Notes: generated from the letters alone by a model not told the origin. 64,000 nucleotides of DNA from Hyphomicrobium facile (GCF_900116175.1 NZ_FPCH01000004.1:124001-188000), one strand, 5' to 3'; counted from the first letter of the stretch, positions 36,005 through 45,425 are shown. Program-made: numbers and translations.

Positions 36005-36997
36005 GGAGAGCATGAAGATCCTATTTGATTGATTGCTCAGAGATATCTGGCACCTACTTGCTTCAATGTCCCACTTTATGTCCCAGTCCGTGGCCGAGAT
36101 GGGCGGCAATCAAAAGTAGCTACGAGGGTCAAAGCGATGACGCAGACGCGATCGCGCCTTCAGTTGGTTGCGGGGGCCCGCTACAGCCGATGCAGTCAGC
36201 CTCGGATCCTTCCTTTCAGCTTGTCGGCTTAGTTATGAAAAGAAGGGTGAATGCCATTCGCTTCTTCACAAGATCGCGAGGTTTGAAGCGCCTTTCGGCT
36301 TTGGCGGCCAACCGCGGGTGGTGGATTTAGTGCCTTCGGACGCCCCATGTGAAAACTTGCGAGGATTGATTTGATGGAAAACAATACTGCGCAACTATAC
36401 GGAATTTTCGAAGAAGAATTCGAACTCGATAGGGGAGTGGCGCGGCTTCGTAAGGGGAGCTTGCTACCTCTCGCAAACACCGTCGAAATGTTTGCGGCTG
36501 CACTCACATCCGCCCCATCCGCTGGTCGGAAGCAGAAAGGTTCGCAGTCGTAGTCGCGGCTGAAGGCTACGGTATCGATCCTGTGCTTGAACTGCTACGG
36601 AATGCGGCAATGCGCGCGCTTACTCCGTTGCTGGCCAATCTCCCCAGACGATGACTGAGATGTCGGTCGCTCTTCGGGAACCCACCTCCACGCCGTCGCA
36701 AGCCTTGGCAGCAGCCCGCATCATCCAAATTTTTGGCGCCGAATTCAGCGTTCATTGAAAATACGATTCTTGGGCATGCCGTTCGCGGAGGATCCACGAA
36801 GGCGGAGACAACTACGGCGACCATCCCCGTTTAGGACCTGATCATGGACGCACTGGCCGGTGGTCATAACGCGCGGCGCAAATAATCGATTCCTCCGTCG
36901 TGCGCGTGCACCAGCCCCGATCACAGCACGTCGAGGGGGGGCCGCTATGAAAGGCGGCCCTTACTTACTATGGGCCGCCGCGCACGAGGAAATCAGA
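36005..36997. other. Left part of the island without a confident gene
   Basis: About 1 kb containing only short frames. One at 36374-36553 (+) encodes 59 residues (MENNTAQLYGIFEEEFELDR at the start) without a clear ribosome site; it may be a decayed gene end. No family could be recognised on either strand. The helicase gene stop is at the right edge. Confidence 0.4.
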
Positions 36998-39769
36998 CTA
37001 CCAGCCCTTCGACATCGCTTGATAGATATCCCTCCGGGCCAGTACCGTCTCACAGGTTTCCCAGGCTTTGCCAGTGAGATAAACGTCCCCCCCGTACAGC
37101 ACGTCGAAAGCGTTCTGCGCCGCCGCCTTCCTGTTAGTGTAATCGCGCAAATTCTCCGCGAGCGTGTGGACATCTTCGATCCATTCGTCCTCAATCGTAT
37201 CGGGGAGAGAGCCAAAGATATCGTAGACGTTTTCCATTCTGCCCGACAACGCATTGTAGATATCCTCATCCCGCGTGCCCTGATAGACGAGATTGAGCAT
37301 CGATACGCGTTCGCGGAGCTGCCCGAAACGCTTGATCCACCCAAGTCGCTGCTCCAGGCGAGAGGGGTTCCACGGAAGGTCCATGTTGATGAGCGTACCA
37401 AGTGTTTGGAGGTTCAACCCTTCGCAGGCCGCATCTGTCGCCACAACTAGGCGCAACCTGCGCTGTTTCACTTGTTCCTTGATCGTCTCCCGCTCAGCAG
37501 AAGCAAAATCGCCCGCGAGCCAGATCCCGGATTTGCCCAAACCGGCGTATACCGCCACGGGCTCGGCCGGGAGTTCCGATGAAAGCCCACGGGCAACCCA
37601 ATCTGAAGTATCGAAATACTGGCTAAAGACGATGCATCCGCGGTCCAGCCACCCGTGTTCCAGTAGAAATCGCTTTGCGACTTCAAGCTTGGGGTCGGAT
37701 TTCATTGGCTCCAGCAGTTCGATGATCCGTTTAAGAAACGACGCCTCATCACGCTCGATGGTGGGGGGCGCATCTTCCCGCAGTAAATCATCAGCGTCGC
37801 TTTCGGCCTCAATCTGTCGTTTCGCGAGCAGCGCCTTCGCGGTTGAAAGACCGCTTGCAAAGCTCGAACAGATGCGTTGTTGCATCAGCTTTTCGGTGAT
37901 ACCGGCTGAACGGTCCCTTTTGCGCAAGGCTGCGCCAAAGGCCGTCGCGCACTCGTAGGCTTCGTCGAAGGCAGACGATGTCACGAGCGCGCGACCGGCA
38001 AATCCGGGCTGTGAGCACTGCGCCGAGGGGAAAACGTCTACCGCAATCCGCTTCAAGAGTCCCATTTCCTCCAGAGTACGCCGTTTGCGCAATACGACGT
38101 GACGGACGATCGGATTGTGTCGTTGAAAGAAGGCGAGGCCAGAAGCTTTCGAAGCAAGCGCGTCGCGAAGGTCGGCGCGGACGTCCTCGCTCAGGTCGAC
38201 GTGCGATCGGTCTGCTCGAAACTCACGTGGGGACACGCTAAGCTCACTCCGGCAATGGTCGAAAAGCGTGTCCTCGCGACCCGGCGGAAGCGGATTCCTG
38301 ATGAGTGCCCAACCTCCCGCTTCATCAGTAATCTGACGCGCGCCGGTGATCAGATCTCTCGCTACTTCGGGTCGCGCCCAATCCGTTACCGTTGGGCCGC
38401 CAAGCACATGAGAAGCACCAGAGTTGAGAACGCCCATGAGGTCCCACAGCTCGGCTACATGAGTCTGGATCGGCGTCCCCGTGCCGAGCAGGACGTGCCG
38501 CGCGCGACGCGCGATCGCCATCATGAAGGATAGAAGGTTGTTCGGTTCACCATCCGGATCGTTGAGCCCCCGAGTGCGCCGCGCTTTGTGCGCCTCGTCT
38601 AGGATCACCATGCCGAACTTCATCTTCAGAAGTTCGGCGCATTCCCGGTCGTGAACGTGGACGCCTTGTTGGAAGACGAGGCCTGTTGAGACAATGCCGA
38701 TCCAATAGGGGCAGCGGACGACGTCCTTTGGTCCGTTTGCCTTGATGACGTTATCGCTCGGATCGAGCCATGCTTTCCGATTGGAAAGCCAGACTGCAGA
38801 CGGAATGCCGAGCTTGTCTTTCAGCTCGACCTGCCACTGCCGTGTCAGGGTCGAAGGGCAGAGGATAAGAACGGGGCCGTCTCCCAAGAGTGCGGAAACG
38901 AGCGCGGACGTCGCAAGCGACAGCGTTTTGCCGACTCCCACTTCGTCCGCGAGCAAAAGCCGCGCGCCATTTTCGCCGTACGTCTCGCGATGTTGCAGGA
39001 ACATTGAGACGAAGCTGCGCTGCCAGGGCTGCAATCCATCGTCTCGACTAAATATCGGGGCCTCGACCAGCGCAGCGGGCGCCACCTCTTCCGGATCGAG
39101 TGCGCCGATCTCCACTTCTCTGCGAAGCGCGGTGCGGCCAATCTCCTCGATCACCGCTTCAGGTAACGGCCTGCCGCGTGCCCACAGCCACTCGAACTCA
39201 GAGTGCACCCAAGCGACGCCTTCCGGTGACGCGTCTTCCCAGACAATCTCATAATGGCGGGACCAGCCCTCCCGCGTTTCGTTCAGCGAGCCAATGAAGG
39301 CGATCTTCGACCCGTCGTGCGCTTCAATCACGCCGGCCTTGCCATGAAGGAAGGGCGCATCGTCGCCGGCGACGACGCGAACGGCGACTTTTTTGCTCTT
39401 GAGAAGATTATACAGGCGGCGGTAGCGCTCGCGCTTCATAAGCCGTTCGAGAGTATCGACGCCATCACTCAGCTGTTCTTTCAAGCCGACTTCGAGCGCC
39501 TTGGCGGTCTGCACGTCGCGCGGATCGAGATCCCCGTTACAGACGATGCGGATGTCGTCGACGCCTTCGAGGTCTTCGCCAACCAGCTCGAAAATGGAGG
39601 AGCGAAAATAACCCGCGATGCGCCGATAGCTCTTTGCTCCCTTAAGACGCTCCGAGAGCAGAGCGTGATCGAGCCGTCCGGTGCGCGAGGAAAAGCGGCG
39701 GATTTTGGCGTCAGTCCACTCCGTCACACACGTCCCCTTCGCACTTTCAGCCCAGACGTTGATTTTCAA
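36998..39769 (-). CDS. PLD-domain SNF2-family helicase, anti-phage type
   Basis: A 923-residue, apparently intact protein. Residues about 30-200 form a phospholipase-D-like domain with H-x-K in FLHGKAGVIEAHDGSKIAFI followed by GSLNE; the usual HKD aspartate position is Glu. Residues about 245-800 form an SNF2-like helicase: LLADEVGVGKTLS (Walker A), VILDEAHKARRTRG (DEAH box), LGTGTPIQ, and VATDAACEGLNLQ and EQRLGWIKRFGQ (motifs V and VI). This architecture is known beside DUF1156 methyltransferases in anti-phage loci. Its start overlaps the methyltransferase end by about 23 bases. The ATPase and other partners usual in such loci are missing here. Confidence 0.88.
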   Translation of the reverse strand: MKINVWAESAKGTCVTEWTDAKIRRFSSRTGRLDHALLSERLKGAKSYRRIAGYFRSSIFELVGEDLEGVDDIRIVCNGDLDPRDVQTAKALEVGLKEQLSDGVDTLERLMKRERYRRLYNLLKSKKVAVRVVAGDDAPFLHGKAGVIEAHDGSKIAFIGSLNETREGWSRHYEIVWEDASPEGVAWVHSEFEWLWARGRPLPEAVIEEIGRTALRREVEIGALDPEEVAPAALVEAPIFSRDDGLQPWQRSFVSMFLQHRETYGENGARLLLADEVGVGKTLSLATSALVSALLGDGPVLILCPSTLTRQWQVELKDKLGIPSAVWLSNRKAWLDPSDNVIKANGPKDVVRCPYWIGIVSTGLVFQQGVHVHDRECAELLKMKFGMVILDEAHKARRTRGLNDPDGEPNNLLSFMMAIARRARHVLLGTGTPIQTHVAELWDLMGVLNSGASHVLGGPTVTDWARPEVARDLITGARQITDEAGGWALIRNPLPPGREDTLFDHCRSELSVSPREFRADRSHVDLSEDVRADLRDALASKASGLAFFQRHNPIVRHVVLRKRRTLEEMGLLKRIAVDVFPSAQCSQPGFAGRALVTSSAFDEAYECATAFGAALRKRDRSAGITEKLMQQRICSSFASGLSTAKALLAKRQIEAESDADDLLREDAPPTIERDEASFLKRIIELLEPMKSDPKLEVAKRFLLEHGWLDRGCIVFSQYFDTSDWVARGLSSELPAEPVAVYAGLGKSGIWLAGDFASAERETIKEQVKQRRLRLVVATDAACEGLNLQTLGTLINMDLPWNPSRLEQRLGWIKRFGQLRERVSMLNLVYQGTRDEDIYNALSGRMENVYDIFGSLPDTIEDEWIEDVHTLAENLRDYTNRKAAAQNAFDVLYGGDVYLTGKAWETCETVLARRDIYQAMSKGW

Positions 39770-41901
39770 TCAGATCAGCGAGCACGAGTGCAGCCGCGCC
39801 ATCGACATCGGTGCGCTTCTCGCCGATAAAAAGAGCGATGGCGATGATGTGTTCGCGTCGTTCATAATAGCGGGGCGTGGTACGCAGCTCTTCGAGGATG
39901 GTTCTGGCATTCGGATCTTCCGCCTGGAGCTTTAGGATTGCCCATAGAATGCGCCGCGTGGGAGTTTCGCCAAAGCCCTCGCCGAACTGCGCGCGGCCGA
40001 ACCCGGCAGCGGACTTCAGGCGCGCGGCGTTGGGCTGCACGCTGGCCATCAGCGGCTGCCAGTCAGCGCGAAAGCGCTTTGGCGAAGTTCTGGTAGTTGT
40101 CGAGCTTCTTGAGGCCCGCGGCATCGAGATCGAGCATCTTCAGATAGAAGCGCTCTTCGGCCGTCAGTTGGCCCCACACCTCTCGGGTTAGGCCGGAGGG
40201 CACGAGGTGCGAGTTAGCGGTTTCGGTGGCAAAGTCGATGATCTCCTTCACCGTATCAGGACGGCCCCGCACCCGCGGGCGAGAGGCGTACGCCGCCATA
40301 TCCTCGCCGTCGATGCGGGCGTAGCGGGTGAGCACGCGCAGCGCGGCAGCATATCCCGCCATCTGCAGGTCCGCGTCCTCGAATAGGTTTTCGCTGCGGC
40401 CGTGGGCAACGGCGCGATCATTGAGGCCGGTTAGGCTTTCAATTTGCCGTGCGACCTCAAAGCCGATCTCTTGGGTGATCTCGTCGCGGTAGCCGGCCTC
40501 GCCGTCTTGGCGCTTACGCAGGACAAGTATCACCGTGCCCTGCACGTAGCCGCCTTTCTTCAGCTCGGACGTCGTTTCGGTCGCGACGTACCAGGCCGCG
40601 GTTACCTGTAGCCCTGCGCCCCACATGATGGCGGCCATGTCCGCCCAGACTTCGGCGTCCTGATGCGTGAACATCACGATCTGAAGGCCGCTGTCCGGCA
40701 TGTGATTAGCGAGATTGCGGTAAGCCGCGATCATCTCGGCCTTGAAATCCTCGCCCGAGCCCTTGATGGCGAGCGCACGCCTGCTGTCCCACACCCAATC
40801 CTTGAACGGTTCCGGTGGGTTCTTGCGGAGCCAAGCAATGAAAAATTCGGTTATCTCCTCATAACGAACGGCATCTGCGTAGGGAGGATCCGTGATCCAC
40901 ACGTCAGATGTCAGACCTGAAGTAGCGGCGGAAACGGCCGACACTACAGAAACCCCCATGACGCCGTTCTCTGCTCCAATTCCAGTGGGGTCGATGTCGT
41001 CGAGCAGAGCGCCAACCGATCTCCCTGCGTAATTGACGAAGGTGTTTAACGCTTGATTGTAGAAGACGTGGTTTGGGATGTCTCTGGCGCCCGCTAGCTG
41101 CTGGCCAGTTTGCTTGTCGACACGCGGCATCGAAGTGAGCCACTGACACATTTTGCTCGCGTGGTTAATCGCTCTCGGCCAGAGGGCATACAGCCCTGCG
41201 TTCGATATTTGCGACTTCATCGTCGCTAGCACGAGCAGGTCGCGCGGCGTGAATAGGTGGTGCCAGTATGTCCAGCCGCGTTCGAAAATGGGCTGACGGG
41301 TGTTGAGTCCGGGCTCTATAGGCATGTCGGGCACGAGGCCGCGTGCCTGCCAATCGGCGAGGCTCGCGCGTACAATGTCTTCGAGCTTTCTCTCTCTCGC
41401 TTCGTCGTCGGGAGAGACCTCAGCGAAATAAGTGTCTTGGCGCGAGGCGCCAAGCGTCTCTTTCGTGATCCATTGGATCGCATAGAGGCGCTCTTGATAG
41501 ATATCGTCCGGTCTCGGGATAAAGTCCTGCTTTTCCCAGCGACGGAGATTGTTCACCGTCGCGCCTTCGGGTCCGCGCCGGTCTCCTCGCAATGTCCGGA
41601 TTGGCGTGCGGTGTGTGGTGCCGTCGAGCGTGACCACGAGGTCCCCGTTGTCGACCGTTCCAGTCTCCGCGGCCAGCATCTCTGCATCAGACACATCAGA
41701 TCGCACGCGGATGTGGAACCGCTTCACTATGCCATTGGGCTCGAGGACTGCAATCGTCCGTCGCGAACGGCTGATGATCCTGGTCGGCAACATCGGTACC
41801 ATGTAGCCAGTCTCGGGACGGATCATCCCGGGTTTGAAGACGCGCCCGCTTGGAGGTTCATCCGAAATTCCGGCGTCGTGTTGAACAACTCGGCGAGCCA
41901 C
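39747..41901 (-). pseudogene. DUF1156-type DNA adenine methyltransferase, truncated and frameshifted
   Basis: The frame at 40063-41901 (612 codons) contains the methyltransferase motif WITDPPYADAV (DPPY at about 338-341). It ends LDNYQNFAKALSR. The family C-terminus continues in another frame as FRADWQPLMASVQPNAARLK down to IENQRLG at 39747, so one extra base lies in AAAGCGCTTT at 40071-40080. Full-length relatives have about 900-1000 residues and an N-terminal HLWWARRP motif, absent here; the coding start at 41901 follows a junction with unrelated sequence. The gene is therefore probably non-functional. It should have modified host DNA alongside the helicase. Confidence 0.78.
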
Positions 41902-41965
41902 AAAGCAGCATCGGCCATCAACGGCGCGGTTACATGAGGCCGGCTACTTCCCGCGCTCACACTAA

Positions 41966-42481
41966 CTGGCGTTGGCGCTTTTTGCGTGGAACATGTTCTC
42001 GCGCAATGACACCACGCAGATCGCGACCGCCCCTCAAGAAACACAATCAAGTAACGGTACCGGTACCGGCACATCAGGCGTCGATATGACGCCCGCGCCA
42101 TCGGCGGCGTTCAACCGGCAACCTTCCAGGCGCTCGAGAATCTGCATGGCATCAAGGTCGGTGACGTCGATCTGGGTACGCAAACGACGAGCACCGTAAA
42201 CGGGCTTCGTGGATCACTGGAGACCATATCCGACGAGACTTCGGCCCGAGCGGCTCTGGTACCGCTAAATAATTCTGAAGAGGAATTCGACAATGTCAGC
42301 GGGCTGGCAAATCAGCTCTCGCCGGATAGTAGAAAAGCACTCGCAAGCGCTATCATGAGCGTACGACCCATGCTGGATCAACTTTTAGATAAGGCGCTTC
42401 AGATCCCCGGCGCGAGCGCACTCATCAAAACCCACGGTCGACGGTATCCGCGCTAAACTCGATACCATGGACACGGCCTGA
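41966..42481 (+). pseudogene. Frameshifted fragment of a membrane-anchored hypothetical protein
   Basis: Three successive frames give one coherent protein. ALFAWNMFSRNDTTQIATAP and a Thr/Ser-rich linker end near 42105. Then QPATFQALENLHGIKVGDVD continues through SGLANQLSPDSRKALASAIM and LDKALQIPGASALIK. A last shift near 42430 gives PTVDGIRAKLDTMDTA and a stop. A stop codon at 41963 cuts the 5' end. The pattern (membrane anchor, low-complexity linker, helical tail with IPG and IKP-type motifs) resembles a common small alphaproteobacterial protein of unknown function. Two shifts and truncation show decay. Confidence 0.6.
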
Positions 42482-42827
42482 TGCGATTGCCACTCATTCA
42501 TTGAAGCCGAGGAGGCGTATTAGCCCGCTCGTTAACAGAAATGGCGACGGAGAGAAAGTTCGCGGCGCACAAGCCGGCGACCGCGCAAGGCTTTGGGCGA
42601 TCCGATGCACTGATTCCCACCATGGAGAGCGCAAGGCAAGGCGCGAACTAAGTGCCTTGGGGCGGCCGCAGCGCATTTCCGCTTCTGGCCCACAACTGAC
42701 ATCCACGGCGGCGTAGTTGATCCCGTCCGATTCAGCTGAAGAGCTAACATCTCGTGATCGAAAATTTTGATAGTCAGCTGCAAATATAAAACTGACCGCA
42801 AAAAACTTCTTCGGATTTTCTTGCATT
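42482..42827. other. Non-coding part of the island with one dispersed-repeat copy
   Basis: No gene is supported. A copy of the dispersed repeat lies at 42676-42702 (TTTCCGCTTCTGGCCCAC). The right end runs into the tRNA-Lys fragment. Confidence 0.4.
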
Positions 42828-42880
42828 TGGTGGGTGATTCACGGGCTCGAACCGTGGCCCCGCTGATTAAGAGTCAGCTG
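42828..42880 (-). tRNA. 3' fragment of a tRNA-Lys (CTT), partial, probable att scar
   Basis: On the minus strand the sequence reads the end of the D arm, the anticodon stem-loop GCTGA-CTCTTAA-TCAGC (anticodon CTT), a T arm CACGG-TTCGAGC-CCGTG, then AATCACCC and ACCA. The 5' acceptor strand and D arm are absent, and one extra A lies between T stem and acceptor. It is therefore not a functional tRNA but the portion that site-specific integrases commonly duplicate. The integrase stop codon lies inside it. Confidence 0.72.
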
Positions 42881-44136
42881 CCCCGTGGTTCCTTCCGAAG
42901 ATAAAAATTGGGCGCCGCTCCGAAGTTCTGATCCGCCTTGCGGATAGTTTTTGCGCAGTATCTGTCCCACTCCCCCATTAACACTCGGCGCTTTTCAGAC
43001 AGATCACCCCGTCGATATGCGGCTTCAACGCCGTCGCTGATCGCATGCGCTAACGCCATTTCGACGACAAAGTTTGGGAAGTTTGTCGTTTCCGCTGCCC
43101 AATCTCGGAACGTCGATCGAAAGCCATGAACAGTAAGATCGCTTCGCTTCATCCGCCTCAGCAACATCAACATGCTCATGTTGCTGAGGTGCCGGCCAGG
43201 CTTTTCTCCAGGGAAGACGAACTCATTCTGCTTGACTGTTTCCAGCTCTTTGACGATCTCGACGGAACGTGGCGATAGCGGCACCCGATGCTCCTTGCCG
43301 CTCTTCATCCGCGCGCCAGGCACCGTCCAGAGCTTCTTACCGAGGTCAAACTCGGTCCAGCGCGCGCCCAGCGCTTCCGTGGTCCGAGCAGCTGTGAGAA
43401 TGGTGAACTCTAGCGCGCGAGATGTCAGTCCCGCTGTCGCTCGCAGCTCCGACACGAACGCCGGCAGATCGTCGAACGGCATCGCCGCGTGATGCTCGAC
43501 CTTGGCAACCTTCGATGGCTTCGGCAGCAGGTTTGCTAGGTGACCGCGCCACCGGGCTGGATTTTCCCCTGAGAAAGCGCCACGCGCCTTTGCCCAATCG
43601 ATCACAACCTCGATCCGTCCGCGTACCCGAGACGCTGTCTCGGGCATCGAATGCCAAATGGGTTGTATGGCATCAAGCACAATCACCGTCGTGACGGACG
43701 AGACCGCAATGCCACCGAACTTCGGATAGAGATAGCGTCGGAGGGTGCTGTGCCACTGCTCGCAGTGCTTCGCGTTCTTCCAGCTCGGCTCGTGCGCGGC
43801 CATGTAGGCTTCGGCGCATTCCTTAAATGTCATCGAGCGAGCCTTGTCAGCAGCAACTTCCTTTTCCGCCAGCCGCTTCGCCTCAATCGGATCCTGACCG
43901 AGGTCAAGCTGGCGGCGCGCATCGCTGGCCAACGAGCGCGCGGTTGCAAGACTAACCGAAGCCGCCGAACCCAGCCCAAGGTACCTCGGCTTGCGTTCGC
44001 GCATGTACCGGAAGACCCAGGATCTAGAGCCACACTTGTCTACCTTGAGGTAGAGGCCGGCGCCGTCTGGATGCATGCCGACGGCCTTCGTGTTTGCAGC
44101 CTTAATCGCAGTCAGTCGGTGGGTGGCTTTGGGCAT
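42874..44136 (-). CDS. Tyrosine recombinase/integrase of the P4-like (DUF4102) type
   Basis: A 420-residue protein. The N-terminal DUF4102 arm-binding domain (residues 5-90, GLYLKVDKCGSRSWVFRYMR) is followed by a core-binding domain and the catalytic domain. Catalytic residues are visible: Arg in ILTAARTTEALGARW, His-x-x-Arg in VHGFRSTFRDWA, and the nucleophile Tyr in GVEAAYRRGDLSEKR. Such enzymes integrate islands into tRNA 3' ends. Its 5' end faces tRNA-Tyr across a 150-bp attachment region, and its last codons lie in the tRNA-Lys fragment. It appears intact. Confidence 0.92.
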   Translation of the reverse strand: MPKATHRLTAIKAANTKAVGMHPDGAGLYLKVDKCGSRSWVFRYMRERKPRYLGLGSAASVSLATARSLASDARRQLDLGQDPIEAKRLAEKEVAADKARSMTFKECAEAYMAAHEPSWKNAKHCEQWHSTLRRYLYPKFGGIAVSSVTTVIVLDAIQPIWHSMPETASRVRGRIEVVIDWAKARGAFSGENPARWRGHLANLLPKPSKVAKVEHHAAMPFDDLPAFVSELRATAGLTSRALEFTILTAARTTEALGARWTEFDLGKKLWTVPGARMKSGKEHRVPLSPRSVEIVKELETVKQNEFVFPGEKPGRHLSNMSMLMLLRRMKRSDLTVHGFRSTFRDWAAETTNFPNFVVEMALAHAISDGVEAAYRRGDLSEKRRVLMGEWDRYCAKTIRKADQNFGAAPNFYLRKEPRGS

Positions 44137-44137
44137 A

Positions 44138-44283
44138 GCTCGTCCACAAACTCGTCCACAAATGGATGGCCCGATGCTAGGCGATTTGGCCCGGCGTCAA
44201 TAGACGTCAGCTCAGGATTTTAACTGATTTTATTAGATTATTTTCTCGTCGACCGACGTCAATCGACACTGCCATACGGGGTC
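44138..44283. promoter_or_regulatory. Integrase upstream/attachment region
   Basis: The 150 bases between the integrase ATG and tRNA-Tyr hold the integrase promoter and probable arm sites. Short direct repeats occur (CTCGTCCACAAA twice at 44142-44162; GACGTCA at 44206 and 44255). A diverged copy of this region lies at 35878-35980. Confidence 0.55.
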
Positions 44284-44298
44284 TTGGTGGAGAGGGCT
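44284..44298 (+). repeat. Att-core copy C within tRNA-Tyr 3' end
   Basis: TTGGTGGAGAGGGCT, where bases 44285-44298 are the CCA end and acceptor of tRNA-Tyr. Copies at 35990 and 35812 mark the left ends of integrated DNA. Confidence 0.7.
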
Positions 44299-44369
44299 GG
44301 ATTCGAACCAGCGTAGGCGAAGCCAACGGATTTACAGTCCGTCCCCTTTAGCCACTCGGGCACCTCTCC
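44285..44369 (-). tRNA. tRNA-Tyr (GTA)
   Basis: An 85-nt class II tRNA including an encoded CCA. The acceptor pairs GGAGAGG with CCTCTCC, the anticodon loop gives GTA within GACTGTAAATC, there is a long variable arm, and the T arm is CTGGTTCGAATCCAG. Its 3' end is the integration target of the island to its left. Confidence 0.96.
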
Positions 44370-44396
44370 CCAGGCCGCTGTTCCGCGGCCGTAGAA

Positions 44397-45425
44397 ATGA
44401 AAGCGCCCTGCCAACCGGGCAGGGCCTTCGCCCGCGTTATCTTCACGGGGGCCTTTCATGTCAATCGGAAAAGCGGCAATGTGCGCATCGGCCCCCATCC
44501 CGTTGCCGAACAGGGTATCCCGAGCGGGCCGATAGCGATTAATTTTTCGAGGCAAGCCCTGCAGAAACCACGATTCAACAAGCCGTGGCGCGATAAGAAG
44601 CGCTCGAGCGACTTTTCATCTCGCCCCGGCGGACGGCCCGGAAACGACCGAGCAAACGACCGAGCAAACGACCGAGGGCACGCCCGCGGCCACTCTGAGA
44701 ACGAGGACGGCCCGATTCGGCTGTTCGGGCTCCACGCGGTCGAAGCCGCTCTGAAGAACCCAGCGCGTAAGGCTCTGCGCGCTCTTTTGACCGAAAACGC
44801 CGAGCGCCGCCTCCTGGAGGCCGTCGGCAAGATCGAACTGCCGATCGAGCGTGTCTCGCCGCGTGACCTCGATAAGCTTCTGGGCGCCGATACGGTCCAC
44901 CAGGGAGCCGCCCTCGACGTCGAGCCGCTGCCCGAACCCGATTGGCATGATCTCGCCGAAGCCGCAGGCGGACGCCCCCTCATCGTTCTCGATCAGGTGA
45001 CGGACCCGCACAACGTCGGCGCAATCCTGAGGTCGTCGGCCGTCTTCGGCGCCAGTGGCCTCGTCATGACGCGCCGGCACAGCCCTCCCCTCAACGGCGT
45101 TCTCGCCAAGTCCGCGTCCGGCGCCCTCGAACTCGTCCCCGTCGCCCTCGTCGCCAATCTCTCGCAGGCTCTCGCCGAGCTGAAGGAGGCCGGCTTCGCC
45201 GTCATTGGGCTCGACAGCGGCGGCGAGCAAAGCATCGAAACCCTCGACTGGTCACGGCCGACGGCGCTGGTGATGGGGTCTGAAGGCAAGGGGCTCCGCG
45301 AGCTGACCCGCAAGACCTGCGACAGCCTCGCCCACATCACGACCGATGACACGCTCGCCAGCCTCAACGTCTCGAACGCGGCGGCGATCGCACTTCACAC
45401 GGCGCTACTCGCCCGGAAGAAGTAA
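44397..45425 (+). CDS. rlmB: 23S rRNA (guanosine-2'-O-)-methyltransferase RlmB, TrmH/SpoU family
   Basis: The conserved protein begins at about residue 105 with RLFGLHAVEAALKNPARKAL, the substrate-binding domain. The knotted SpoU domain follows with LIVLDQVTDPHNVGAILRSS (motif 1), ALVMGSEGKGLRELTRKTCD (motif 2) and ASLNVSNAAAIALHTALL (motif 3). It methylates G2251 of 23S rRNA. The N-terminal ~100 residues are basic and low-complexity, including a tandem NDRANDRAND repeat, and overlap a GC-rich hairpin at 44404-44425. The true start is uncertain: the ATG at 44397, a GTG at 44481 or a later codon. Confidence 0.9.
   Translation: MKAPCQPGRAFARVIFTGAFHVNRKSGNVRIGPHPVAEQGIPSGPIAINFSRQALQKPRFNKPWRDKKRSSDFSSRPGGRPGNDRANDRANDRGHARGHSENEDGPIRLFGLHAVEAALKNPARKALRALLTENAERRLLEAVGKIELPIERVSPRDLDKLLGADTVHQGAALDVEPLPEPDWHDLAEAAGGRPLIVLDQVTDPHNVGAILRSSAVFGASGLVMTRRHSPPLNGVLAKSASGALELVPVALVANLSQALAELKEAGFAVIGLDSGGEQSIETLDWSRPTALVMGSEGKGLRELTRKTCDSLAHITTDDTLASLNVSNAAAIALHTALLARKK

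Noticed and set aside
36029-36374. Several short plus-strand frames in the left island part
   Set aside because: Overlapping frames with no ribosome sites or family resemblance; more likely decayed DNA.
36860-37450. Plus-strand frame opposite the helicase 3' end
   Set aside because: Antisense to conserved helicase sequence, no recognisable motif.
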